A stretch of 64,000 bases of DNA, taken from positions 27,146-91,145 of the forward strand of contig LBWJ01000010.1 of the NCBI GenBank assembly GCA_000993595.1, read 5' to 3'. Every line of letters begins with the position of its first letter. Position 1 is the first letter of the stretch. A model generated the notes under the pieces. That model did not search any database, was not told where the DNA came from, and saw only the letters and a list, made by a program, of their open reading frames with translations. Of the stretch, positions 33,240 to 40,051 are shown one piece after another. The position numbers and the translations under genes were made by a program. The stretch comes from Candidatus Peregrinibacteria bacterium GW2011_GWC2_39_14. GTDB taxonomy: Bacteria; Patescibacteriota; Gracilibacteria; UBA1369; UBA12463.

Positions 33240-33750
33240 AATTTTTGCCTTTCATTTTAGTGTAAAGAAAAAGTGGCTTGTCCTTTTTTTCTTCTTTCCA
33301 ATCAGGTAAAAAGAATGAATTACAAAGTATTTTCGTACCTGGTCGAAGCTCTTTTTCAAACTTTTTTTGAAACTTTTTCATCAAATGTGTAATCTGATAA
33401 ACAATCACCAAATCATAAGGCGAAAAGTCTCTTTTCCAAAAATTTACAAAGTGAATAAACGCCTTTCCTTGAAGACCGGCTCTTCTTATATTCCTGCGTG
33501 ACATCCAAACAAGAATCGGATTTATCTCAAACCCATGCGCTTCCGCACCTGCTTTCGCAAAAGCGATAACAATCCTTCCATCGCCTGATCCAACATCAAG
33601 AATTTTCTGCCCGCGTTTCATTCCTGCAAATTTCACCATCTTCAAAACGTTTTTATCAGTCGTCGGCAGATACGGTGCACCACTTGAAACATAGTAAAGT
33701 AAAATAAGAGTAATAATCAAAACCAGCACATTCGCCACAATTATAAGCAT
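33220..33750 (-). CDS. Membrane-anchored SAM-dependent methyltransferase
   Basis: A 176-residue protein with one N-terminal membrane helix (LIIVANVLVLIITLILLYYV) and a class I methyltransferase core. The SAM motif I is KILDVGSGDGRIVIAFAKAG near residue 48, the acidic strand-2 end is GFEINPILVW, and DLVIVYQIT is motif IV. Small single-helix methyltransferases of this kind include protein-lysine methylases (ATPSCKMT/FAM173-like), a plausible but unproven identity. The C-terminus is basic and overlaps the hydrogenase 3' end by 20 bases. rlmN lies 18 bases upstream in the same direction. Confidence 0.85.
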   Translation of the reverse strand: MLIIVANVLVLIITLILLYYVSSGAPYLPTTDKNVLKMVKFAGMKRGQKILDVGSGDGRIVIAFAKAGAEAHGFEINPILVWMSRRNIRRAGLQGKAFIHFVNFWKRDFSPYDLVIVYQITHLMKKFQKKFEKELRPGTKILCNSFFLPDWKEEKKDKPLFLYTKMKGKNSTATGK

Positions 33751-33768
33751 TTTATTTTGTTTTATTAA

Positions 33769-34887
33769 TTAATATTTTTTACACGCCAATTGTCCACAAG
33801 CCGCATCTATATCAGTCCCAAATCGAAATCTTTCCGTCACCGTAACGCCTTTACTCACCAAAAAATCCTTAAAAATTTTTATATGATTTCCGGAAGAGGG
33901 TTTAAAAACTCCGGTCGGATTATAATTTATCAAATTCACAAAATACAAAGGTCGCGCCATTAATTTTGCAAGTTTAATCGCACATTCTTCCGTATCATTC
34001 ACTCCACTCAACATAATATATTCAAACATCACTCGCCTATTTGTTTTTTTAACATAATAATTAACGGCATCCAGAAGCTCATTAATAGTATATTTCCGAG
34101 CGATTGGCATTAATTTTTTTCGAAGTTCGTCATCCGGCGCGTGAAAAGAAATTGCCAAATTAACCTGCATTTTTTCATCAGCAAATTTCTTTATATTCTC
34201 AACAATTCCAGCCGTCGAAATCGAAATATGCCTTATCGCAAGACCAAAAGCATTTTGATCATTCAATAATTTCACAGCCGCAAGAACGTTATCGTAATTT
34301 AAAAGTGGCTCACCCATGCCCATAAAAACAATATTTCTGATTTTCGCGCCTTCTTTTTTTAAAAGTCTCGCCCAAAAAATAACCTGTTCCAAAATTTCAT
34401 AAGTGGTTAAATCACGCGTAAATCCCAACTTGCCGGTTGCACAAAATTCACACGCAAGCGGACATCCAACTTGCGAAGAAACACAAACTGTATTACGTCC
34501 TTTTAGGCTTTCCTTGACGCTCCCTTCGGTCGCGCCGGAATTTTCGGTCGCGCCTTCATCTTCAAAATCAAAATCATCGCCATTTTCTTGCACTTTTAAA
34601 ACCCCCTGCCCTCCGGTTCCATGCCCATGTCGCATCAAAACCGTTTCAACTTTCGCACCATCCGCAAGCGTTATCAAAGCCTTTTCAGATCTTCCATCTT
34701 TTGAAATATTCATTTGCGCAGTAATGCTTAAATCGCACCTATCAGCCAAAACATCACGCAAGCTTAAAGAAAGATTTGTAACCTCATGCCAAGTTTCTTT
34801 AAATTCTTGAAAAAGCGCTTTTTTAACCTGATTCATTCGAAACGCAGGCTCGTTTTTCAAAATTTCATTTAATGCACTCAAATTCAT
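33769..34887 (-). CDS. rlmN: 23S rRNA/tRNA adenine-C2 methyltransferase RlmN
   Basis: Radical-SAM dual methylase of 23S rRNA A2503 (and some tRNAs). The [4Fe-4S] motif CPLACEFCATG (CxxxCxxC) is central. Upstream is an N-terminal helical RNA-binding domain (NQVKKALFQEFKETW), downstream GMGEPLLNYDNV and ISTAGIVENIKKFADE. The C-terminal reactive cysteine is in DIDAACGQL and VTERFRFGTD precedes it. An acidic low-complexity insert of about 30 residues (near 103-135, GDDFDFEDEGATENSGATEG) before the cluster motif is not usual. The start lies eight bases from a -10 box shared with the divergent PEBP gene. Confidence 0.95.
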   Translation of the reverse strand: MNLSALNEILKNEPAFRMNQVKKALFQEFKETWHEVTNLSLSLRDVLADRCDLSITAQMNISKDGRSEKALITLADGAKVETVLMRHGHGTGGQGVLKVQENGDDFDFEDEGATENSGATEGSVKESLKGRNTVCVSSQVGCPLACEFCATGKLGFTRDLTTYEILEQVIFWARLLKKEGAKIRNIVFMGMGEPLLNYDNVLAAVKLLNDQNAFGLAIRHISISTAGIVENIKKFADEKMQVNLAISFHAPDDELRKKLMPIARKYTINELLDAVNYYVKKTNRRVMFEYIMLSGVNDTEECAIKLAKLMARPLYFVNLINYNPTGVFKPSSGNHIKIFKDFLVSKGVTVTERFRFGTDIDAACGQLACKKY

Positions 34888-34895
34888 AATTGTAT

Positions 34896-34903
34896 ATTAT
34901 AAT
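34896..34903. promoter_or_regulatory. Bidirectional -10 shared by rlmN and the PEBP gene
   Basis: The 22-base gap between the two divergent ATGs contains the palindrome TATTATAATA. It reads TATAAT on the + strand (34898-34903, six bases before the PEBP ATG) and TATAAT on the minus strand (34896-34901, eight bases before the rlmN ATG). Confidence 0.6.
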
Positions 34904-34909
34904 AAAAGC

Positions 34910-35347
34910 ATGAAAATAACGAGCTCGGCATTTGAACACAACAAACCAATTCCCGAGAAATACACATGCAAAGGCGAAGGCATTAATCCTCCACTCACAA
35001 TTTCAGATACACCAGCAAATACTCAAAGTCTCGTTTTAATCATTGATGACCCGGACGCCCCAATCGGCTTATGGACGCACTGGACAGCCTGGAACATTGA
35101 TCCAAAAACCACGGAAATAAAAGAAAATTCAACCCCCACAGGCGCAATCGAAGGCATAACGAGCGCCAAAACAAACGGCTGGCATCCACCATGCCCACCA
35201 TCCGGCGCTCACAGATATTTTTTCAAAATTTTCGCACTGGATACGCGCCTCAATCTTCCGACATCAACAAATCCCGACCAATTAAAATCCGCAATGCAAA
35301 GCCACGTTCTCGCTCAAGCAGAACTCATCGGCTTATTTTCGCATTAA
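34910..35347 (+). CDS. PEBP/YbhB-YbcL family protein
   Basis: A 145-residue protein of the phosphatidylethanolamine-binding (Raf kinase inhibitor-like) family, bacterial YbhB/YbcL branch; cytoplasmic, as there is no signal peptide. Matches: IPEKYTCKGEGINPPLTISDTP near the N-terminus, LVLIIDDPDAPIGLWTHWTAWNIDP (the DPDAP and HW pocket residues), GWHPPCPPSGAHRYFFKIFALD (the GxxPPsG-HRY motif) and a final helix. The pocket binds phosphate-type ligands, and the bacterial role is poorly known. Predicted leaderless start. It converges on the following methyltransferase with no spacer. Confidence 0.94.
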   Translation: MKITSSAFEHNKPIPEKYTCKGEGINPPLTISDTPANTQSLVLIIDDPDAPIGLWTHWTAWNIDPKTTEIKENSTPTGAIEGITSAKTNGWHPPCPPSGAHRYFFKIFALDTRLNLPTSTNPDQLKSAMQSHVLAQAELIGLFSH

Positions 35348-35995
35348 TTATTTCCTCGCTCTTATAATCTGATTTATCCAAACCTCCCCGTTATATACGA
35401 ACTTCTCTTCTTCAAGCCTGAAAAACGCACTATCAAGTGCCTCCTTCACCTGTTCCGGAATATGATAATAGGACTCGATGCAAATTTCTCCATGATGTTT
35501 TATTTTTAATTTCGGTGCCTTTCTTTGATTAACATTTGTAAAAATAAAAATCCCACCGGTCTTTAAAACTCGATAGCATTCTTCAAAAAATGCGTCCAAT
35601 TTTTTCATATGTACAATCACAAACGGCGCAATCACAACATCAAATTTTCCGCTTTCAAAAGGCATTTTTCGCACATCCCCTTTAACTACTTCAACACCAG
35701 AATTTTTCTTACGCACAATTTCAATCATCTTCTCGGAAATATCAATCGCCGTAATATTTGCCTCAAGATTTTTAAGCCTACTAATAATACGTCCGCTCCC
35801 GCACCCGGCATCAAGCAGGTTTTTACCTTTTAAAAACCCCGTATCACCAAGTCCGTTAATCATTTCCATCAAAACACCCTCTTCAAATTCATCTAAAGAT
35901 TGATAGCTTTTCGCAGTTGCATATTCTTCCGCATACAAATCATACCCCTCTTCAGGTGCATACAGCTTCGAACGCAATTTGGATTTATAACTCAT
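35348..35995 (-). CDS. Class I SAM-dependent methyltransferase
   Basis: A 215-residue soluble methyltransferase of the UbiE/Methyltransf_11 type. Motif I NLLDAGCGSGRIISRLKNLE near 60, then ITAIDISEKMIEIVRKK, VVKGDVRKMPFESGKFDVVIAPFVIVHM (motif II/post-motif) and YRVLKTGGIFIFTNVN. The substrate is not evident. The N-terminus (YAPEEGYDLYAEEYA) is the family's usual Y--hA--Y start. It stands between the PEBP gene and a short doubtful frame and probably has its own promoter. Confidence 0.9.
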   Translation of the reverse strand: MSYKSKLRSKLYAPEEGYDLYAEEYATAKSYQSLDEFEEGVLMEMINGLGDTGFLKGKNLLDAGCGSGRIISRLKNLEANITAIDISEKMIEIVRKKNSGVEVVKGDVRKMPFESGKFDVVIAPFVIVHMKKLDAFFEECYRVLKTGGIFIFTNVNQRKAPKLKIKHHGEICIESYYHIPEQVKEALDSAFFRLEEEKFVYNGEVWINQIIRARK

Positions 35996-36011
35996 GCAAA
36001 TATTCTACACC

Positions 36012-36233
36012 TTAATCGCGAAGCCCGCTTCTTCCACTATAAAGAGGTTGTAATCCCAGCGTTCTTTTTGCTCCTTTTTGGACCCTACCGGAAATATGAG
36101 AAGTTCGTTCTCTAGGTGGAATAGCACTAAAACTGCCATCTAAAACGCTCGCAACCCGCTTAAGACAATTCTTACACGTTAAACCAACACAAGTATGTAC
36201 GGAATCAGCTTGTTTTTTTTCAACCGCTTTCAA
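36012..36233 (-). CDS. Short doubtful protein with cysteine pairs
   Basis: A 73-codon frame starting at TTG. The product has HTCVGLTCKNCLKRVASVLDG near the N-terminus, where three cysteines could bind metal, and an Arg/Gly-rich rest (SHISGRVQKGAKRTLGLQ). No family is recognised. It fills an otherwise empty 380-base gap, but the start is weak and codon use is not distinctive, so it may be chance. Confidence 0.3.
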   Translation of the reverse strand: MKAVEKKQADSVHTCVGLTCKNCLKRVASVLDGSFSAIPPRERTSHISGRVQKGAKRTLGLQPLYSGRSGLRD

Positions 36234-36360
36234 GCTGCCAGGACTTAGAACTCCTTAATTACAAACCACGCATCCTAAAGTTTTCATATAATGATTTATT
36301 TTAATTATAAGAAATCATCTTAACGCTTAAACTGCGCTTTAGTCAACTTTTTAACTATTA

Positions 36361-36369
36361 TGTTAAAAT
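36361..36369 (+). promoter_or_regulatory. Extended -10 of the RlmI-like gene
   Basis: TGTTAAAAT (TGn plus TAAAAT), six bases before the ATG at 36376, so a leaderless transcript is predicted. Confidence 0.5.
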
Positions 36370-36375
36370 ACAACC

Positions 36376-37569
36376 ATGTACCCTGTAGTAACCTTAAAAC
36401 CCCGCAAAGAAACCAACGTAATTTTCCGCCATCCTTGGGTTTTTTCCGGCGCTATTGAAAAAATTGATGAAACCATCACAAACGGCGCGCTTGTTTATAT
36501 CAAAAACGCCAACGGTAGCATAATAGGCACGGGAACATATTCTGAAAATTCCATGATCGCTGTGCGAATTTTTGATTTCAATCAGACTGAAATAAATCTC
36601 GATTGGATTAAAAATCAAATAACAATAGCAAACGAAAAACGCATACTTCTTGGGTATGGCCCAAAAACAGAAACAACAGGATATCGGCTTATCTTCGGCG
36701 AATCTGACAATATGCCCGGGCTCGTTATCGACCGCTATGGCAATGTTTTTGTTCTTCAAATTTCAACGCCCGGCACAGAAAATTTACGCGACTTAATCAA
36801 GCAAGCACTTATTGATTTATATAATCCAGAAGCCATAATTGAAAAATCAGGAATGCCAACTCGCAAGGAAGAAAACATGGAAGAAGCACATGAAATTTTA
36901 TACGGCGAACTTGAAAATCAAAACGAAATCGAATTCAAAGAAAACGGTCACAAATTTATTTCCGATCCAATTAATGGCCAAAAAACAGGATATTTTCTCG
37001 ATCAAAAAGACCTCCGTGCAAAAATCGGAACACATTCAAAAGACAAAAAAATCCTCAATCTTTTTTCATATTCAGGCGCATCCGGAATATATGCAATGAA
37101 AGGAGGTGCAAGCTCTGTTCACAACGTAGACAGCTCTGATTTAGCGCTTCTCCTCTGCGAAAAACACGCCAAACTCAATAAAATAAAATCAAAAGATTTC
37201 ACAACTGAAAACGCGGATATTTTTAATTACATGCCGGAAAAAGATACAAATTTATATGATATGGTAATTATGGACCCACCAGCTTTAATCAAGTCCAATA
37301 AAGACATTCAACAAGGCCAAAAAGCCTATCACTTCCTCAATCGCGGCGCACTTCGACTAGTCAAAAACAACGGAATCTTCGTCACATCAAGCTGTTCTCA
37401 TTATATGAATGAAGAAGATTTTTCATATATGCTCAGACGCGCATCGGTTCAAAATAACACAAGCCTTTCAATATTAAATATCATTCGTCAGGCACCAGAT
37501 CATCCCCTTTCCGTCTATTTTCCTGAGTCATCTTATCTAAAAACTTTTATTTGCCTGGTTAAAAAATAA
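36376..37569 (+). CDS. RlmI-like rRNA cytosine-C5 methyltransferase (PUA-SAM)
   Basis: A 397-residue enzyme of the RlmI/YccW family that methylates 23S rRNA C1962. An N-terminal PUA domain (VTLKPRKETNVIFRHPWVFSGAI, a typical R-HPWvfsg start) binds RNA. A central region has GYRLIFGESDNMPGLVIDRYG. The catalytic Rossmann domain shows QKTGYFLDQKDLR, ILNLFSYSGASGIYAMKGG (SAM motif), VIMDPPALIKS and FVTSSCSHYM with the catalytic cysteine. The match is full length. It heads a same-strand run with YkgJ, DUF5679, apt and mtaP. Confidence 0.93.
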   Translation: MYPVVTLKPRKETNVIFRHPWVFSGAIEKIDETITNGALVYIKNANGSIIGTGTYSENSMIAVRIFDFNQTEINLDWIKNQITIANEKRILLGYGPKTETTGYRLIFGESDNMPGLVIDRYGNVFVLQISTPGTENLRDLIKQALIDLYNPEAIIEKSGMPTRKEENMEEAHEILYGELENQNEIEFKENGHKFISDPINGQKTGYFLDQKDLRAKIGTHSKDKKILNLFSYSGASGIYAMKGGASSVHNVDSSDLALLLCEKHAKLNKIKSKDFTTENADIFNYMPEKDTNLYDMVIMDPPALIKSNKDIQQGQKAYHFLNRGALRLVKNNGIFVTSSCSHYMNEEDFSYMLRRASVQNNTSLSILNIIRQAPDHPLSVYFPESSYLKTFICLVKK

Positions 37570-37589
37570 AATCGCAAAAAATATAAACT

Positions 37590-38366
37590 ATGATCGACCA
37601 AATCCTCAAAAAATATGAATCTCTCGGACTTGAAATAGAGCGTTCCTGCGCTTCCATGTGCCAAAAACTCACAAACCATCCATGTCTTCCAAAATGTTCC
37701 GATGAAGTCGTTTGTTGCAAACAAATTTTCCCATTATGCTTCATTGAAGCTTATTATATTTCAATTGGTGTAAAAAAATTGGACAGATCGGTTCGTCGTG
37801 ACCTTGAAAGACATGCGGAAAAATCACAAAACGCATTAATCAAAAAAATCACCGAATTTAATTCAAAATCAGACGCATCAATTATTCAATCTGTTTACGC
37901 AAACACCGATTATGAAACCCATAATTCAGCTCAACAATCCATAACGAAATTCCTTCATTCTCAAAAAACCGATTGCCCGTTTTTACACGAAAATCTTTGC
38001 CAAATTTATACTCATAGAAACATAGATTGCAGAATTCACGGATTTGCATATGACAAAAATACAAACGAAATTCTCGGGTGTCATCGTCACAAAGAAATCT
38101 TCACGGGCGAAAATAGAAAAAAATTCGAATCCGAAGCCGTTCCGCATAATTTTATGTATAAAGAGAAAATCAACCTTGACGCAAGCTCAATTTTTTACCT
38201 CACCGGAGATGAAAAATACAGGTCAGTTCGCTATCTCACAACACCATTTATGCCTATCCTAAGGGATTATTCAACTTTTGACTGGAATAAATTTTTCACA
38301 TCTAAGCTCCCGCCTGAAAATCTTGAGCTCAACTCGTATTCACTTGTGTTTGATTTAGAAGTATAA
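37590..38366 (+). CDS. YkgJ-family cysteine cluster protein
   Basis: A 258-residue protein with clustered cysteines probably binding zinc or an Fe-S cluster. Cysteines near the N-terminus: SCASMCQKL, PCLPKCSDEVVCCKQIFPLC. The family hallmark is the second cluster CPFLHENLCQIYTHRNIDCRIHGF, matching C-fL---C-iY--RP--CR--. Function of the family is unknown, though Fe-S or zinc-dependent enzymatic roles have been suggested. The C-terminal 80 residues have no recognised domain. It lies 20 bases after the RlmI-like gene. Confidence 0.88.
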   Translation: MIDQILKKYESLGLEIERSCASMCQKLTNHPCLPKCSDEVVCCKQIFPLCFIEAYYISIGVKKLDRSVRRDLERHAEKSQNALIKKITEFNSKSDASIIQSVYANTDYETHNSAQQSITKFLHSQKTDCPFLHENLCQIYTHRNIDCRIHGFAYDKNTNEILGCHRHKEIFTGENRKKFESEAVPHNFMYKEKINLDASSIFYLTGDEKYRSVRYLTTPFMPILRDYSTFDWNKFFTSKLPPENLELNSYSLVFDLEV

Positions 38367-38395
38367 TTAACACAATATTTCTTAACCTAAAAAAC

Positions 38396-38542
38396 ATGGA
38401 AGGATATTGCGTAAAATGCAAAGCAAAAAGAGAAATGCTTGGAGCGGAAGAAGTAAAATTCGGCAAAAAAGGCCGAAAAGCTATGAAAGGAAAATGCGCG
38501 AAATGTAGCACAGGAATGTACAAGATTCTCCCAATGAAATAG
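38396..38542 (+). CDS. DUF5679 zinc-ribbon mini-protein
   Basis: A 48-residue protein found by direct reading. It begins MEGYCVKCKAKREM and has a second cysteine pair KCAKCSTGMYKI, so a single zinc ribbon (CxxC-26-CxxC) with basic residues throughout. The pattern YCvKCkakreM...eev...GR-a-kG-C--C-tkmykI is DUF5679, common in CPR and archaea. It resembles small ribosome-associated or nucleic-acid-binding zinc ribbons, but the role is unknown. It lies 29 bases after the YkgJ gene and is followed by a strong hairpin. Confidence 0.9.
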   Translation: MEGYCVKCKAKREMLGAEEVKFGKKGRKAMKGKCAKCSTGMYKILPMK

Positions 38543-38547
38543 TAGAT

Positions 38548-38572
38548 AGAGTGCTAAAGCTTTTAGCACTCT
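38548..38572 (+). terminator. Strong hairpin after DUF5679, probable terminator
   Basis: AGAGTGCTAAA-gct-TTTAGCACTCT, an 11-bp perfect stem with three-base loop. The T run after it is short (TTCC), so termination efficiency is uncertain; it could also protect the mRNA end. Confidence 0.6.
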
Positions 38573-38608
38573 TCCACTCTGTCATTAATACTTAGTAATT
38601 TTTTAGCT

Positions 38609-39124
38609 ATGGACATAGCGCCCTTCATTAGAGACATTCCCGATTTCCCAAAAAAAGGAATCATATTTAAAGACATCACTCCTCTCCTCGCAGAACCAAA
38701 GGCTTTTGAAGAAGTTATTAATCAATTTTGCGATTTTGCAAAACAAATAAACGCACAAGTGATTTCCGGAATCGAATCACGCGGATTTATTTTTGGCGCA
38801 GCAGTCGCCTATAAGCTTGGTTTAAAATTCGTTCCAATTCGCAAAAAAGGCAAACTCCCATATCAAGTTGTTTCCGAAAGTTATGACCTTGAATATGGCT
38901 CAAGCACAATCGAAATGCACACAGACGCCATAAAAAAAGATGAACAAGTTTTACTCGTCGATGACCTTCTTGCAACAGGTGGTACAATGAAAGCCGCATG
39001 CAATCTCATTGAAAAACAAGGTGGAAAAGTCGCAGGAATCGCATTTGTAATCGACCTCGCATTTTTAAAAGGCGCAGAAAAATTGAAACCACATAAAATT
39101 TTTAGCTTATTAAAATATGATTAA
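38609..39124 (+). CDS. apt: Adenine phosphoribosyltransferase
   Basis: Salvages adenine to AMP with PRPP. The 171 residues match Apt along their length: IRDIPDFPKKGIIFKDITPLL at the N-terminus, GIESRGFIFGAAVAYKLGLKFVPIRKKGKLP, EYGSSTIEMHTDAI, and the PRPP motif VLLVDDLLATGGTM near 113. The mtaP gene starts within its last codons (eight-base overlap). MtaP releases adenine from methylthioadenosine, so the pair forms a two-step purine recovery path. Confidence 0.97.
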   Translation: MDIAPFIRDIPDFPKKGIIFKDITPLLAEPKAFEEVINQFCDFAKQINAQVISGIESRGFIFGAAVAYKLGLKFVPIRKKGKLPYQVVSESYDLEYGSSTIEMHTDAIKKDEQVLLVDDLLATGGTMKAACNLIEKQGGKVAGIAFVIDLAFLKGAEKLKPHKIFSLLKYD

Positions 39125-39950
39125 AAAAACTGTGGGAAAAACCGCGAACCTCGCAAAAATCGCAGTAATTGGCGGTTCCGGCTTTTATGACCTTATCAAA
39201 AATCCCAAATGGATTGAAATCAAAACTCCATACGGAAAAACAAGTGACAAAATCGCAATCGGCAAAATCGCAAATCAAACCGTAGCATTTTTACCGCGTC
39301 ATGGAAAAGCTCATCACCTTCCTCCACATAAAATCAATTACAGGGCCAATCTTTGGGCTTTAAAAAGCATTGGAGTTAAACAAATCATTGCTCCATGCGC
39401 ATGCGGAAGTCTTCAAGAAAACATCAAACCGGGTGAGTTCGTTATTTGCGACCAATTTGTTGATCGCACAAAAAGTCGAGCAGATACATTTTTCGAAGGA
39501 CCACATGTTGCACACGTTTCTGCAGCAGCACCATATTGCCCTTCCATACGCGATCTTTTATACAAATCATGCTTAAAAAATAAAATCAAAACACACAAAA
39601 CCGGCACGGTTGTAGTAATCGAAGGCCCACGCTATTCAACAAAATCCGAAAGCCGTTGGTTCTCCTCACAAGGCTGGGAAGTCATCAATATGACTCAATA
39701 CCCTGAATGCATTTTGGCTCGCGAACTTGAAATGTGTTATGCGAATATTGCGCTTATTACAGACTATGACGCAGGCTTAGAAGGCAATAAAAATATAAAA
39801 CCTGTCACGAGCGCAGAAGTCCTCCGCGTTTTCAAACAAAACAACGAAAAGGTTAAAAAAGTTGTTATTGAGGCCATAAAAAACATCGATAAAATTCACT
39901 CAAATTCTTGCGACTGCAATAGCGCCATGAAAGACGCATTTTTATCATAA
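39117..39950 (+). CDS. mtaP: S-methyl-5'-thioadenosine phosphorylase
   Basis: Phosphorolysis of methylthioadenosine to adenine and methylthioribose-1-phosphate. The 277 residues carry the MTAP/PNP class II features: IAVIGGSGFYDL, FLPRHGKAHHLPPHKINYRANLWALKSIGV, VVIEGPRYSTKSESRWF and INMTQYPECILARELEMCYANIALITDYDAGLEG. The NMTQYPE motif favours MTAP over purine nucleoside phosphorylase. Translation is probably coupled to apt. It ends shortly before a terminator that belongs to the opposite strand. Confidence 0.95.
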   Translation: MIKKTVGKTANLAKIAVIGGSGFYDLIKNPKWIEIKTPYGKTSDKIAIGKIANQTVAFLPRHGKAHHLPPHKINYRANLWALKSIGVKQIIAPCACGSLQENIKPGEFVICDQFVDRTKSRADTFFEGPHVAHVSAAAPYCPSIRDLLYKSCLKNKIKTHKTGTVVVIEGPRYSTKSESRWFSSQGWEVINMTQYPECILARELEMCYANIALITDYDAGLEGNKNIKPVTSAEVLRVFKQNNEKVKKVVIEAIKNIDKIHSNSCDCNSAMKDAFLS

Positions 39951-39978
39951 AAGACCGCCCGGATTTTTCCGAACGGCC
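39946..39978 (-). terminator. Rho-independent terminator of the giant SLH gene
   Basis: On the minus strand GGCCGTTCGGA-AAAA-TCCGGGCGGTC forms an 11-bp stem (three G.U pairs) followed by TTTTAT. The + strand version has three mismatches, so it works for the minus strand. Confidence 0.75.
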
Positions 39979-40051
39979 TCTATTTGCAATTTGAACTTTG
40001 AAACTTTTACCTTGAAATTTATTTTGGATTTTGTGCTTCTGATTTCGAATT

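Noticed and set aside
38548..38572. Resemblance to the CIRCE/HrcA operator
   Set aside because: Both CIRCE half-sites (GAGTGCTAA, TTAGCACTC) are present but in reverse order and with a five-base spacer instead of TTAGCACTC-N9-GAGTGCTAA, and no heat-shock gene follows. A terminator hairpin explains it.
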